Shown: positions 44,405 to 54,406 of the stretch, piece after piece | Layout: the number at the start of each line of letters is the position of its first letter | How positions within the stretch are numbered: position 1 is the first letter of the stretch | Source: Thauera phenolivorans | GTDB taxonomy: Bacteria; Pseudomonadota; Gammaproteobacteria; Burkholderiales; Rhodocyclaceae | Assembly (NCBI RefSeq): GCF_001696715.1 | Contig: NZ_MBFM01000001.1 | Span: 533,809-591,351 of the forward strand | Length of the DNA: 57,543 nt | Direction: 5' to 3' | Made by a program: the position numbers and the translations under genes | Notes under the pieces: model-generated | The model's database searches: none | Told to the model about the DNA's origin: nothing | Seen by the model: only the letters and a program-made list of their open reading frames with translations

Positions 44405-46374
44405 AGGCCGAACGCCTCCCGCTGCCCGCCGCGACGTCAGCCGCCGCCCGCCAGCCGCTGATCGAACTCGCCGGCATCACCCGCACCTTCGTCAATGGCG
44501 AGGTCGAGACGCGCGTCCTGCACGGCATCGACCTCACCATCTACGCGGGCGAGTTCGTCGCCATCATGGGCGCCTCGGGCTCGGGCAAGTCGACCCTGAT
44601 GAACATCATCGGCTGCCTCGACCGCGCCAGCAGCGGCAGCTACCGCTTCATGGGCGAGGACGTCGCCGGCTTCGACCGGGATGAGCTCGCTCGCCTGCGC
44701 CGCGAGGCCTTCGGCTTCGTGTTCCAGAGCTACAACCTGATCGGCGGCGCGACCGCGCGCGAGAACGTCGAGGTGCCGGCGATCTACTCGGGCATGCCGC
44801 GCGAGGAGCGCCACGCGCGCGCCGAAGCCCTGCTCACGACGCTCGGCCTCGGCGAGCGCACCCACCACCGCCCCAACCAGCTCTCCGGCGGACAGCAGCA
44901 GCGGGTGTCGATCGCGCGCGCGCTGATGAACGGCGGGCGCATCATCCTCGCCGACGAACCCACCGGCGCGCTCGACAGCCGCAGCGGCGAGGAGGTCATG
45001 AAGCTGCTGCGCCGGCTCTCGGAAGACGGCCACACGGTGATCCTGATCACCCACGAGCGCGAGGTCGCCGAGATGGCGCACCGGCTGATCGAGATCCGCG
45101 ACGGCCGCGTCGTCGGCGACCCCGGCCCGCAGCCGCCGGTCAATCCGGAGCCCGATTTCAGCCCCCATGTCGATCGCACCTCACCGATGTCGGACCTGAC
45201 GGAGGCCACCCGCACCGCGCTGCGCGCAATACGCGCCAACCTGTTCCGCTCGATCCTGACCCTGCTCGGCATCGTCATCGGCGTCGCCTCGGTAATCGCG
45301 ATGCTGGCGATCGGCGACGGCGCCAAGCAGAAGGTGATCGACCAGATCAGCGCGATGGGCACCAACCTGCTCACGGTCCGCCCCGGTGCGCCCAACACCC
45401 GCGGCCGCGACGCCCCCGCGACCCTGGTGATCGAGGACGTGCGCGCAATCGCCGAGTTGCCCAACGTGCTCGCCTCGGTGCCCGAGCAGGGCGGCACGAT
45501 CACCGTGCGTTTCGGCAACACCGACCACCGCACCAGCGTCAACGGCACCTCCGCCGACTATGTGCTCGCGCGCAGCTGGGAGGTCGCCAGCGGCACCTTC
45601 TTCTCCGTCGAGGACGAGGCGCGCTACGCCACGGTGGCGGTGCTCGGCCAGACCGTAGCCGACGCGCTCTTCCCCACCGGCGACGCCGTGGGCCAGTTCA
45701 TCCTGGTCAACAACATCCCCTTCCAGGTCACCGGCACGATGACGCCCAAGGGCGCCACGCCCTGGGGCCAGGACCAGGACGACATCGTCTTCGTCCCCTA
45801 CACCACCGGCAGCCTGCGCATCACCGGCCAGCGCTTCCTGCGCAACGCCACCGTCGCGGTCGATGACGTCGGCGCGATCGACGACACCCAGGCCGCGGTG
45901 CAGAGCCTGCTGCTTGCACGCCACGGCGTCGAGGACTTCCAGATCCGCAACATGGCCTCGGTGCTCGACACCGTCTCCGAAACCCAGAACACGCTCACCG
46001 TGCTGCTCGGCACGGTAGCGGCGATCTCGCTGCTGGTGGGCGGCATCGGCGTCATGAACATCATGCTGGTGTCGGTCACCGAACGCACCCGCGAGATCGG
46101 CATCCGCATGGCGACCGGCGCACGCACCCGCAACATCCTCCAGCAGTTCCTGATCGAGGCCCTGGTGGTATCGGCGGTCGGCGGCCTCATCGGCGTCGCC
46201 GCCGGCTTGGGCAGCGCCGCGCTGATCGCCTGGTTCGGCACCGCGATCGAGTACTCGGTCGCGCCGGTGCTGCTCGCCTTCGGCTGCGCCTTCGCCACCG
46301 GCCTCGTGTTCGGCTACCTGCCCGCGCGCAAGGCCGCCCGCCTCGACCCGGTGACCGCCCTCGCTTCGGAGTGA
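44401..46374 (+). CDS. macB: ABC exporter MacB (ATPase fused to permease)
   Basis: A 657-residue inner-membrane ABC transporter with the ATPase at the N-terminus: Walker [10 protein letters not shown] (57-65), the [15 protein letters not shown] signature, and Walker [14 protein letters not shown] FtsX-like permease follows with one membrane helix at about 275-295, a periplasmic domain, and three C-terminal helices ([40 protein letters not shown]). In E. coli MacAB exports macrolides and enterotoxin; the homologous PvdRT recycles pyoverdine. The GTG overlaps the macA stop. Confidence 0.94.
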   Translation: MKAERLPLPAATSAAARQPLIELAGITRTFVNGEVETRVLHGIDLTIYAGEFVAIMGASGSGKSTLMNIIGCLDRASSGSYRFMGEDVAGFDRDELARLRREAFGFVFQSYNLIGGATARENVEVPAIYSGMPREERHARAEALLTTLGLGERTHHRPNQLSGGQQQRVSIARALMNGGRIILADEPTGALDSRSGEEVMKLLRRLSEDGHTVILITHEREVAEMAHRLIEIRDGRVVGDPGPQPPVNPEPDFSPHVDRTSPMSDLTEATRTALRAIRANLFRSILTLLGIVIGVASVIAMLAIGDGAKQKVIDQISAMGTNLLTVRPGAPNTRGRDAPATLVIEDVRAIAELPNVLASVPEQGGTITVRFGNTDHRTSVNGTSADYVLARSWEVASGTFFSVEDEARYATVAVLGQTVADALFPTGDAVGQFILVNNIPFQVTGTMTPKGATPWGQDQDDIVFVPYTTGSLRITGQRFLRNATVAVDDVGAIDDTQAAVQSLLLARHGVEDFQIRNMASVLDTVSETQNTLTVLLGTVAAISLLVGGIGVMNIMLVSVTERTREIGIRMATGARTRNILQQFLIEALVVSAVGGLIGVAAGLGSAALIAWFGTAIEYSVAPVLLAFGCAFATGLVFGYLPARKAARLDPVTALASE

Positions 46375-46378
46375 ATCC

Positions 46379-47794
46379 ATGACCCCGTCTCGCACGCGCC
46401 CCTCGCTCTCCGCCCCGATTTCAGGCCTGTTCGCCGCGCTGCTGCTCGCCGGCTGCGCGATCGGCGAACCGGTGCGGAAACCCGCGCTCGACCTGCCGGT
46501 GAACTGGCATGAGACCGCCGCCACCGACGCCCCGGCCGCGGACATCGACCCCGCGTGGTGGCAGTCCTTCGCCTCGCCGCGGCTGGACGCGCTGATCCGC
46601 GAGGCGGTCGCCGCCAGCCCCGACCTGCGCAGCCAGGCCGAACGCGTGGTGCAGGCCGAACTGGCGCTGCGCAGCGTAGGCGCCTCGCTCTTCCCCACCC
46701 TCGAGCTCGGCGGCAGCAGCGCCAGCCGGCGTGTGGACGGCGACGGCTCGGAGTCGACCGCGCTCAACCTGTCGGCCGGCTACGAGCTCGACCTGTGGGG
46801 CCGCATCGCAGCCACGGTCGACAGCGCCGAGGCCAGCCTCGCCGCCACCCGCTTCGACCACGACGCCGCCCGCCTCAGCCTGGCCGCCGGCGTCGCCACC
46901 AGCTGGTTCCAGATCCTCGCCCTGGAGGAGCGGCTGACGATCGCCCGCCGCAACCTCGAGATCGCCGAGCGCGTGCTTCGCGTCGCCGAAGCCCGTTACC
47001 GGCACGGCGCCGCCTCGGCGCTCGACGTCAGCCGCCAGCGGACCGAGGTGCTCGCCCAGCGCGCCGCGATCGAGCCGCTCGAGGTCCAGGAGCGGCAGAC
47101 GCGCTCGGCGCTCGCGATCCTGCTCGGCCGCGCGCCGCAGACGCTGGCCGCAGCCGACGAGCGGCTCGTCGAACTGGCCGTGCCCGCGGTCTCCCCCGGC
47201 CTGCCCTCGCAGCTCCTGCTGCGCCGGCCGGACATCGCCGCCAGCGAGGCCGGGCTCGCCGCCGCCGCCGCCGACGTGGCCGCGGCGCGCGCCGCACTGC
47301 TGCCGTCGCTGAACCTGTCGGCCACCGGCGGGGTCGCGAGCGGCGCCCTGCTCTCGCTCGCCGACCCCACCGAAAGCCTGTCGCTGTCCGCCGCGCTGCT
47401 GCAGCGCATCTTCGACGGCGGCCGCCTGCGCTCCCAGGTCGCGATCGAGCGTTCGCGTCAGCGCGCGCTGCTCGAAGACCATCGACGCATCGTTCTCGCC
47501 GCCCTCAAGGAGGTGGAGGACGCCCTCGGCAACACCTCGCGCGACGCCAACCGCGAGGCGGCCCAGCACGCGATCATCGCCGAGGCCGAGCGCAGCCTGC
47601 GCCTCGCCGAGCTGCGCTACCGCGAAGGGGCCGACGATCTGCTCGCGGTGCTCGACGCCCAGCGCACCCTGTTCTCCGCCGAGGAACAACTCGCCCTGCT
47701 GCGCCTGGCGCGGCTGACCGACGCGGTCGACCTGTACAAGGCACTCGGCGGCGGATGGACGCCGGCCGAGGCCGGCGTCCCGCCCTCGAGCTGA
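46379..47794 (+). CDS. Outer-membrane efflux factor lipoprotein (NodT/OprM type)
   Basis: Outer-membrane channel of the tripartite pump, 471 residues. The signal peptide ends in the lipobox LLLAGC (Cys26). Two repeated TolC-like domains follow, with the markers [90 protein letters not shown] and [17 protein letters not shown]. It begins four bases after macB, so the operon encodes a complete pump and need not borrow TolC. Confidence 0.93.
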   Translation: MTPSRTRPSLSAPISGLFAALLLAGCAIGEPVRKPALDLPVNWHETAATDAPAADIDPAWWQSFASPRLDALIREAVAASPDLRSQAERVVQAELALRSVGASLFPTLELGGSSASRRVDGDGSESTALNLSAGYELDLWGRIAATVDSAEASLAATRFDHDAARLSLAAGVATSWFQILALEERLTIARRNLEIAERVLRVAEARYRHGAASALDVSRQRTEVLAQRAAIEPLEVQERQTRSALAILLGRAPQTLAAADERLVELAVPAVSPGLPSQLLLRRPDIAASEAGLAAAAADVAAARAALLPSLNLSATGGVASGALLSLADPTESLSLSAALLQRIFDGGRLRSQVAIERSRQRALLEDHRRIVLAALKEVEDALGNTSRDANREAAQHAIIAEAERSLRLAELRYREGADDLLAVLDAQRTLFSAEEQLALLRLARLTDAVDLYKALGGGWTPAEAGVPPSS

Positions 47795-47803
47795 GGCTTG
47801 GTG

Positions 47804-47828
47804 GCCACGCTCGCTCGCGCGGCGTGGC
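47804..47828 (+). terminator. Hairpin after the efflux operon
   Basis: GCCACGC (47804-47810) pairs with GCGTGGC (47822-47828) around an 11-base GC-rich loop, ten bases after the stop of the outer-membrane factor. There is no T run, so termination efficiency is uncertain. Confidence 0.35.
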
Positions 47829-47847
47829 ATGAATGCAAGATTGCGAA

Positions 47848-47897
47848 TGCGAACTGTTCGCAGTTGCATTGACATTCATCAAATCCTCTGTGACAAT
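47848..47897 (+). promoter_or_regulatory. Receptor gene promoter with upstream 7-1-7 Fur-like palindrome
   Basis: TGCGAAC-T-GTTCGCA at 47848-47862 is a perfect 7-1-7 inverted repeat and shares AATGCGAA-NN-GTTC with the hemP Fur box. TTGACA (47869-47874) and GACAAT (47892-47897, with TG before it as an extended -10) are 17 bases apart. The operator lies just upstream of the -35. The leader to the ATG at 48155 is about 250 bases. Confidence 0.65.
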
Positions 47898-47998
47898 CCC
47901 GTCCGTCTGCAGATGCAGATCGCGTGGCACCGCGCCCACCTGAAGGCGCGTCGGCGCGCGACCCGCGCTCGCAACACCCACCCAGCCAGCCACTCCGC

Positions 47999-48053
47999 CG
48001 CGTGCGGATCAGCCAGCCAAGCCAGCCCTGCTTGACCCGGAGATCCGCACGCG
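47999..48053 (+). other. Long inverted repeat in the receptor mRNA leader
   Basis: CGCGTGCGGATC (47999-48010) pairs perfectly with GATCCGCACGCG (48042-48053), a 12-bp stem with a 31-base loop rich in AGCC repeats. It lies between the promoter and the receptor gene. No known riboswitch sequence is recognised. The remaining leader (47898-47998, 48054-48154) shows no gene. Confidence 0.6.
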
Positions 48054-48154
48054 CGCCCGCCCTCGCGGCGAGCGTGGAACGCCGCCGCGAAGCTCCGGGC
48101 CGGGGCCGGCCACACCCTTCGTGACCGCCAACCCGTGCTCAGGAAAACAATCAG

Positions 48155-50449
48155 ATGTCGCTGAACAAGCCCAACGTGAAGCAGCCCGCCACGCTCCGCC
48201 GCCGCCCCGCCCTCACCCGCACCGGCCTCGCGCTCGGCCTGTCCACCGCCATGCTGGCCCCCGCCGGTGCGCTCGGCGCCGAGGAGCAGACCGAGATGAC
48301 GGCGGTCGAGGTGGTCGACACGGTGATCGACCCCAACCCCAACGCCGAACCCGGCGTGCCCTACAAGGCCAGGACCTCGGGCGACAAGCGGCACGTCAAG
48401 CCGCTCGCCGAGACGCCGCAGACCATCCAGGTAATCACCGCCAAGCAGCTCGAGGACAGCGGCCGCAGCGACCTGCGCGATATCCTGCAGGCGCAGCCGG
48501 GCATCACCCTGGGCACCGGCGAGAACGGCAACGCCTTCGGCGACCGCTACGTCATCCGCGGCCAGGAGGCACGCAGCGACGTCTTCGTCGATGGCCTGCG
48601 CGACCCCGGCATGACGGTGCGCGAGAGCTTCGCCACCGAGCAGGTGGAGATCACCAAGGGCCCGAGCTCGACCTTCGCCGGCCGCGGCGCCACCGGCGGC
48701 GCGGTCAACTCGGTGACCAAGCAGGCCACCACCGACCTCGACTTCGCCAGGCTCTCGGCCGGCTTCGGCAGCGATGACTACCGCCGCTACACCTTCGACG
48801 GCAACCGTGTCCTCACCGACACCCTGGCTGTGCGGGTCAACCTGCTCGACGCCTACCAGGAAGTGCCCGATCGCGGCCCCGCCGATCGCGACCGCGAGGG
48901 CGCGGCGGTGTCCCTGCTGTGGAAGCCGACCGACAAGCTCGACGTCACCGCCGACTACTACTTCGCCCAGGCGGAGGACAAGCCGGACATGGGCGCCTAC
49001 ATCGACCGCAGCACCGGCAGGGTCGTCAAGGACGTACCGGTCTATCTGCAGGCCGAGGACTTCCTCGAGTCGAAGATCGACACCTGGACGCTACGCCTCG
49101 GCTACCAGTTCAGTGCCGACCTCCGCCTCGAGAACCTGACCCGCTACGGCACCACCGAGAACGGCTACCTGACCACCGGCTACCGCGGCACTTCGCTCAG
49201 CACCCATCAGGGCTGGCAGGATGTCGACTACTTCGCCAACGCGCTGAACCTCTACCTCGACAAGCGGATCGCCGGCATGAAGCACCAGTTCGTGTTCGGC
49301 CTCGAGTATTCCGACCACAGCGTGAAGAACGGCGTCTACGACTACCGGGCGAACTCGCCCACCAACTGCGTGGCGAACGGCCGCGGCGGTCCGCAGCCGG
49401 GCCACTGCCCGATCGTCGACGGCCGTCAGGTCGTGCCGGACATCGGCCGCATGATGAACCGCAGCTTCAGCAAGGGCGACTGGGACACCGACTGGAAGGT
49501 GAAGACGGTGTCGCTGTCGGCGATGGACACGGTCGACCTGAACGACGAGTGGAGCGTTTTCGGCGGCCTGCGCTACGACCGCTTCGAGTACGACAACACG
49601 GTCATCGACCGCAGCGCCGGCGCGCTCGACTACGCGCTCGAGGACGGCCTGTGGAACGGCCACGCCGGGATCAGCTACACGTTCCGCCCCGACGCCAACG
49701 TCTACTTCAACTACAGCACCGCGAGCGACTTCAACGGCGGCGAGTCCGACGTCGGTGCCAGCTGCGGCTACGGCGGCATCTGCGTGCCGAGCGGCACCAC
49801 CGCCGAGGAGCGGCTGCGCATGTTCGCCAACAGCAAGCCGGAGAAGTCGCAGAACTTCGAGCTCGGCACCAAGTGGAACCTGATGGACGGCCGCCTGCTC
49901 GCCAGCGGCGCGGTGTTCCGCACCGTCAAGACCGACGTCATGGAGAACGCCACCGACGACGCCTACTCGAGCATCGGCAGCATCAACACCGGCGAATACC
50001 GGGTCGAAGGCGCCGAGCTCGGCCTGAGCGGCAAGCTCACCGACAAGCTGATGGTGCAGGCCGGCGTGGCGGTGATGAACTCCGAGATCCGCGAGTCGCA
50101 GGATCCCGACAACGTCGGCAAGGGCCTGAGCAACTTCCCCGAGAAGACCGCCTCGCTGCTGCTGAGCTACGAGCTCACGCCGAAATTCACCTTCGGCGGC
50201 GGCCTCACCCACTCGAGCGAGAAGTACTCGGGCGAGCCGGAGTCGGCCGCGGCGACCGACCTCAAGGTGCCCGCCTACACCGTCTATGACCTGTTCGCGA
50301 GCTATCGCGTCAGCAAGGACCTGACCGCGCGCCTGAACATCGGCAACCTCACCGACGAGGACTACTACACCGCGGCCTACCGCTCGGGCGCCTTCGCCTA
50401 CATCGGCGACGCCCGCAACGTGCGCCTGACCCTCGACTACAACTTCTGA
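48155..50449 (+). CDS. TonB-dependent siderophore receptor (Fiu-like)
   Basis: A 764-residue outer-membrane receptor. The signal peptide is long ([18 protein letters not shown], cleavage near residue 42). The plug domain contains KPLAETPQTIQVITAKQLEDSGRSDLRDILQAQPGITLGTGENGNAFGDRYVIRGQEARSDVFVDGLRD and ITKGPSSTFAGRGATGGAVN. A 22-strand barrel ends in the insertion signal LTLDYNF. The plug and the adjacent piuC gene resemble Fiu/PiuA receptors for catecholate siderophores or their breakdown products; the exact ligand is not known. Confidence 0.93.
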   Translation: MSLNKPNVKQPATLRRRPALTRTGLALGLSTAMLAPAGALGAEEQTEMTAVEVVDTVIDPNPNAEPGVPYKARTSGDKRHVKPLAETPQTIQVITAKQLEDSGRSDLRDILQAQPGITLGTGENGNAFGDRYVIRGQEARSDVFVDGLRDPGMTVRESFATEQVEITKGPSSTFAGRGATGGAVNSVTKQATTDLDFARLSAGFGSDDYRRYTFDGNRVLTDTLAVRVNLLDAYQEVPDRGPADRDREGAAVSLLWKPTDKLDVTADYYFAQAEDKPDMGAYIDRSTGRVVKDVPVYLQAEDFLESKIDTWTLRLGYQFSADLRLENLTRYGTTENGYLTTGYRGTSLSTHQGWQDVDYFANALNLYLDKRIAGMKHQFVFGLEYSDHSVKNGVYDYRANSPTNCVANGRGGPQPGHCPIVDGRQVVPDIGRMMNRSFSKGDWDTDWKVKTVSLSAMDTVDLNDEWSVFGGLRYDRFEYDNTVIDRSAGALDYALEDGLWNGHAGISYTFRPDANVYFNYSTASDFNGGESDVGASCGYGGICVPSGTTAEERLRMFANSKPEKSQNFELGTKWNLMDGRLLASGAVFRTVKTDVMENATDDAYSSIGSINTGEYRVEGAELGLSGKLTDKLMVQAGVAVMNSEIRESQDPDNVGKGLSNFPEKTASLLLSYELTPKFTFGGGLTHSSEKYSGEPESAAATDLKVPAYTVYDLFASYRVSKDLTARLNIGNLTDEDYYTAAYRSGAFAYIGDARNVRLTLDYNF

Positions 50450-50461
50450 GCCCGACCTCGC

Positions 50462-50497
50462 GGGAGGGCGCCGGACGCGCATGTCCGGCGCCCTCCC
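50462..50497 (+). terminator. Strong hairpin after the receptor gene
   Basis: A perfect 15-bp stem: the arm at 50462-50476 (GGGAGGGCGCCGGAC) pairs with 50483-50497, loop GCGCAT. It starts 13 bases after the receptor stop. No clear T tract follows. It also covers an ATG at 50481 that would otherwise be read as an upstream start of the next gene. Confidence 0.7.
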
Positions 50498-50510
50498 CGC
50501 TTCGATTCTC

Positions 50511-51647
50511 ATGACGCCAATAGAACCGCCGTCTTCGCCGCTCGATCGCATCCCGCCCGACATCCTGTGCGCGCAGGACTACGAGGCCCTCGCGCCCCGT
50601 TTCATCGCGCCCGGGGCACACGCCTACATCGCCGGCGGCAGCGGTGACGAGGCCACGCTGCGCGCCAACCTCAGCGCCTTCGCCTCCGTCCGCATCCTGC
50701 CCCGCCTGCTGCGCGACGTAACCGCCGGCCACACCCGGGTCGAGCTCTTCGGCCGCAGCCTGCGCCACCCGATCCTGCTCGCGCCGCTCGCCTTCCAGAC
50801 CCTGGCCCATCCGCACGGCGAGCTCGACACCGCGCGCGCCGCGCAGGCCACCGACACCTGCCTGGTGGCGAGCACGCTGTCCGCCTTTGCGCTGGAAGAG
50901 ATCGCGCGCCACAACCGCGGCGAGAACTGGTTCCAGCTCTACTTCCAGCCGCTGCGCGCAGCCACCCTCGACCTCGTGCGCCGGGCGGAAGCCGCGGGGT
51001 ATGCGGCGCTCGTCGTCACCCTCGACGCCGCGGTACAGAGCCCGAGCCGGCGCGCCCTGCGCGCGGGCTTCCGCCTGCCGCCCGACCTCGCACCGGCCAA
51101 TCTCCGCGCCCACCCCCGCCCCGGCCAGGTCAGCCTCGCGCCGGAGCAGAGCCGGATCTTCCAGGGCCTGATGCGCGAGGCGCCGACCCGGGCAGACCTC
51201 GACTGGCTGCTCGCGCAGACCCGGCTGCCGGTGCTGGTGAAGGGCGTGCTGCGCGCCGACGACGCGGGTGCGCTCAAGGCGCGCGGCGTGGCCGGCCTGA
51301 TCGTGTCCAACCACGGCGGCCGCGGCCTCGACGGCGTCCCCGCCAGCCTGGCCGCGCTGCCGCACATCCGCGGCGCGGTCGGCGCCGATTACCCGTTGCT
51401 GCTCGACAGCGGCATCCGCTCCGGCACCGACGTGTTCCGCGCGCTCGCGCTCGGCGCCGACGCCGTTCTGGTCGGCCGTCTGCAGGCCTATGCGCTGGCG
51501 GTGGCCGGCGCACTCGGCGTCGCCCACATGCTCAAGCTGCTGCGCGAGGAGCTGGAGCTGTGCATGGCGCTGGCCGGCTGCGCCACCCTCGCCGACATCG
51601 ACGCCGACGCCGTCGCCTTTCCCGCCTCCCTGGAGTCGCCATGCTGA
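50511..51647 (+). CDS. FMN-dependent alpha-hydroxy-acid oxidase/dehydrogenase
   Basis: A 378-residue TIM-barrel flavoprotein of the lactate/glycolate oxidase family. Family residues are present: Y39 in YIAGG, Q142 and Y144 in QLYFQP, T170 and D172 in VVTLDAA, Lys244 in VLVKGVL, and the catalytic His268 and Arg271 in [10 protein letters not shown] (usually RQLDG). It oxidises an alpha-hydroxy acid, giving either hydrogen peroxide or electrons to the respiratory chain. It lacks a membrane-binding loop that I can recognise. Its stop overlaps piuC by seven bases. Substrate unknown. Confidence 0.88.
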   Translation: MTPIEPPSSPLDRIPPDILCAQDYEALAPRFIAPGAHAYIAGGSGDEATLRANLSAFASVRILPRLLRDVTAGHTRVELFGRSLRHPILLAPLAFQTLAHPHGELDTARAAQATDTCLVASTLSAFALEEIARHNRGENWFQLYFQPLRAATLDLVRRAEAAGYAALVVTLDAAVQSPSRRALRAGFRLPPDLAPANLRAHPRPGQVSLAPEQSRIFQGLMREAPTRADLDWLLAQTRLPVLVKGVLRADDAGALKARGVAGLIVSNHGGRGLDGVPASLAALPHIRGAVGADYPLLLDSGIRSGTDVFRALALGADAVLVGRLQAYALAVAGALGVAHMLKLLREELELCMALAGCATLADIDADAVAFPASLESPC

Positions 51648-52324
51648 TCTCGATTCAGAACGTCCTCAGCGGGGACGAAGTTCGCCAGTTCCGCCGACAC
51701 CTCGACCACGCGGAATGGGAAGACGGGCGGACGACCGCCGGCACGCTGGCCGCCGGCATCAAGCGCAATCTGCAGCTGGCCGACGGGTCCGAAGTCGGCG
51801 TGAGCCTTGGTCACCACATTCTGCGAACGCTCGGCAGCCACCCTGAGTTCATCTCCGCCGCCCTGCCCCAGCGCATCTACCCACCCAAGTTCAACTGCTA
51901 CCGCGGCGGCGGCAGCTATGGCGCTCACGTCGATAGCGCGCTGATGGCGGTGCCGGGCACCGACATCACCCTCCGCACCGACGTCTCGGCGACGCTCTTC
52001 CTTGCCGAGCCCGAGGAGTACGATGGCGGCGAGCTGCAGATCGAAGGCCCGTTCGGCGTGCAGTCGGTGAAGCTCGCGGCGGGCGACATGGTGCTCTACC
52101 CTTCGACCAGCCTGCACCGGGTCACGCCGGTCACCCGCGGCGCCCGCATCGCCAGCTTCTTCTGGATCCAGAGCCTGGTGCAGGACGATGGCGCCCGCAC
52201 CCTGCTCTACGACCTCGATCAGTCGATCCAGGGGCTGAGCGCGGCGGGACGCGCGGACGACCCCGACCTGCTGCGCCTGACCGGCGTGTATCACAACCTG
52301 CTGCGCCGCTGGACCCGACCGTAG
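51641..52324 (+). CDS. piuC: PKHD-type Fe(II)/2-oxoglutarate hydroxylase (PiuC/YbiX)
   Basis: A 227-residue cytoplasmic dioxygenase that accompanies Fiu/PiuA receptors. The iron triad is H96-V-D98 (AHVDSAL) and His159 (LHRVTPV), and Arg169 would bind 2-oxoglutarate, the same spacing as E. coli YbiX. The reaction is not settled; a role in processing catechol siderophore products is proposed in the literature for this family. Overlap with the preceding oxidase suggests the two enzymes work together. Confidence 0.93.
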   Translation: MLISIQNVLSGDEVRQFRRHLDHAEWEDGRTTAGTLAAGIKRNLQLADGSEVGVSLGHHILRTLGSHPEFISAALPQRIYPPKFNCYRGGGSYGAHVDSALMAVPGTDITLRTDVSATLFLAEPEEYDGGELQIEGPFGVQSVKLAAGDMVLYPSTSLHRVTPVTRGARIASFFWIQSLVQDDGARTLLYDLDQSIQGLSAAGRADDPDLLRLTGVYHNLLRRWTRP

Positions 52325-52379
52325 CGCCCCTCGCTGCGGGCCGGACACGAGCACGAGACTTGAGATGGATCAGGAATCC

Positions 52380-52398
52380 CTTTAATGCGATCCATTAT
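52380..52398 (+). promoter_or_regulatory. Fur-like box upstream of feoB
   Basis: The 19 bases match 13 of 19 positions of the classical Fur box; the right half CATTATC is perfect and the left half reads TTTAATG. It lies 38 bases before the feoB ATG, a position suited to blocking a promoter there, though no clear -35/-10 pair is seen. Confidence 0.55.
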
Positions 52399-52436
52399 CA
52401 TTCCCGACAAGACCGACCTCACCCGCATCCGAAACC

Positions 52437-54398
52437 ATGGCCCACGCTGCCCCGCTCGCCCCCGCCCCCGTCCCATTGTGCACGCTGGCCCTGGTCGGTC
52501 ACCCCAACGTCGGCAAGTCGGTGCTCTTCCACCGCCTCACCGGCACCTATGTGACCGTGTCGAACTATCCCGGCACCACGGTGGAGGTGGCGCGCGCCGC
52601 GCCGCGCTTCGATCGCGAGGCCTCGCTGCTCGACACCCCGGGCGTACTCGCCCTGCCGTCGCGCAGCGACGACGAGCGCGCCACCGTGCGTGCGCTGCTC
52701 GAAGAGGACATGCGGCTGATCATCCAGGTCGGTGACGCCAAGAACCTGCGCCGCACCCTCAATCTGAGCGCGCTGCTGGCCGAGCTTGGGGTGCCGATGG
52801 TGATGGCGCTCAACATGTGCGACGAGGCGAAGGCGCGCGGCGTCAGCGTGGACGGCACGCGCCTCGCCGAAGCGCTCGGCGTGCCGGTAGTGGAGACGGT
52901 CGCCACCGGCGGCGAGGGCGTCGGCGCGCTCACCGACGCGCTCGCCCGCGCCGCCCTGCCTGCACCGCTGCTGCAGTACGACCCGGTCCTCGAGCGCGCG
53001 ATCGCGCGCGTCGCCACCGCGATCGCCACCCACTGCCCGCATCCGCGCCTGGCCGCTCGCGGGCTGGCGATCCTGCTGATCGGACGCGACCCCGAGGTCG
53101 AGGCCTGGCTCGCGCGTCAGGCCGGCGGCGACGCGGTGCGCGAGGCGCTGGTCGAGCTCACCGCCGCGGTCGGCCGCGACTCGGTACCGGCCCGGCTCGC
53201 GCGCGAGCGCAGCGGCGCCGCCGAGGCGCTCGCGCGCACCGTCAGCCACCAGGCGGAGCTGCACGACCGCACCCTGTCCCAGTTCGCCGCCCGCCTCGCG
53301 GTTCATCCGCTGTGGGGCTGGCCGATGCTGCTCGGCGTGCTCTACCTCGTCTATCTCTTCGTCGGCGACTTCGGCGCCGGCGTGCTGGTCGGCCTGCTCG
53401 AGGAAGACCTGTTCGGCGCTGTGCTCAACCCGGCGGTCAGCGGCTTCGTAAACACCCACGTCTCGCCACCCTGGCTCGCCGACCTGCTGGTGGGCGAATA
53501 CGGCCTGTGGACGATGGGCATGACCTACGCCCTGGCATTGATCCTGCCGATCGTCACCACCTTCTTCATCGCCTTCGGCGTGCTCGAGGATTCGGGCTAC
53601 TTCGCCCGCCTGTCGGTGATCGCCAACCGCCTGTTCGCGGCAATCGGTCTCAACGGCCGCGCGGTGCTGCCGATGGTGCTCGGCCTCGGCTGCGTCACCA
53701 TGGCGACGCTCACCACCCGCATCCTGCACACCCCGCGCGAGCGCCTGATCACCACCTTCCTGATGGCGCTGGCGATTCCCTGCTCGGCCCAGCTCGGGGT
53801 CGTGCTCGGCATGCTCGGCGGCATCTCCTTCGCTGCCACCCTGATCTGGGTGGTGAGCATGGTCGGCGTGCTGCTCGCCACCGGCTGGCTCGCGAGCAAG
53901 GTGGTCCCCGGCCGGCGGGTCCCGCTGGTCACCGAGCTGCCGCCGATGCGCCGACCGGTGCTCGGCAACGTGCTGAAGAAGACCGGCGGCCGGCTGAAGT
54001 GGTACCTGATCGAGGTGATCCCGATCTTTCTCGTCGGCACCCTGCTCATGTTCGTGATGGACCGCACCGGCGTGCTGCCCTGGATCATCGAGGCCGGCAA
54101 GCCGCTGGTGTCGGGCTGGCTCGGCCTGCCGCCGGAGGCGAGCGCCGCCTTCGTGATGGGCTTCCTGCGCCGCGACTTCGGCGCCAGCGGGCTGTTCGCG
54201 CTGCAGGACCAGCTCGACATGATCCAGGCGGTGGTCGGCATGGTCACGCTGACCCTGTTCATTCCGTGTATCGCCAGCCTGATGATGATCGTCAAGGAGC
54301 AGGGCCTGCGCACCGCCGCCGCCATGGTGGCGCTGATCGTGCCCACCGCCTTCCTCGTCGGCGGCCTGCTCAACCACCTGCTGCGCCTGTTCGCCTGA
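52437..54398 (+). CDS. feoB: Ferrous iron transporter FeoB
   Basis: A 653-residue inner-membrane transporter with an N-terminal GTPase domain: G1 GHPNVGKS (21-28), G2 in YPGTTVE, G3 DTPG (66-69), G4 N126-x-x-D129 (NMCD). A helical spacer follows, then two Gate repeats (GYFARLSVIANRLFAAIGLNGRAVLPMVLGLGCVTMATLTTR and CSAQLGVVLGML). It is shorter than the ~770-residue E. coli protein, and the C-terminus ends soon after the last helices. The N-terminal 14 residues are Ala/Pro-rich. The feoA gene follows rather than precedes it. Confidence 0.94.
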   Translation: MAHAAPLAPAPVPLCTLALVGHPNVGKSVLFHRLTGTYVTVSNYPGTTVEVARAAPRFDREASLLDTPGVLALPSRSDDERATVRALLEEDMRLIIQVGDAKNLRRTLNLSALLAELGVPMVMALNMCDEAKARGVSVDGTRLAEALGVPVVETVATGGEGVGALTDALARAALPAPLLQYDPVLERAIARVATAIATHCPHPRLAARGLAILLIGRDPEVEAWLARQAGGDAVREALVELTAAVGRDSVPARLARERSGAAEALARTVSHQAELHDRTLSQFAARLAVHPLWGWPMLLGVLYLVYLFVGDFGAGVLVGLLEEDLFGAVLNPAVSGFVNTHVSPPWLADLLVGEYGLWTMGMTYALALILPIVTTFFIAFGVLEDSGYFARLSVIANRLFAAIGLNGRAVLPMVLGLGCVTMATLTTRILHTPRERLITTFLMALAIPCSAQLGVVLGMLGGISFAATLIWVVSMVGVLLATGWLASKVVPGRRVPLVTELPPMRRPVLGNVLKKTGGRLKWYLIEVIPIFLVGTLLMFVMDRTGVLPWIIEAGKPLVSGWLGLPPEASAAFVMGFLRRDFGASGLFALQDQLDMIQAVVGMVTLTLFIPCIASLMMIVKEQGLRTAAAMVALIVPTAFLVGGLLNHLLRLFA

Positions 54399-54406
54399 GG
54401 TCCCCG

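Noticed and set aside
47829-48035. Possible small protein gene in the receptor leader
   Set aside because: Poor codon use, an Arg/Ala/Ser-rich product and overlap with the promoter and leader stem; no ribosome-binding site was seen.
50481-50510. Upstream ATG extension of the alpha-hydroxy-acid oxidase
   Set aside because: The ATG lies in the loop of the 15-bp hairpin after the receptor gene; the ATG at 50511 gives a normal N-terminus.
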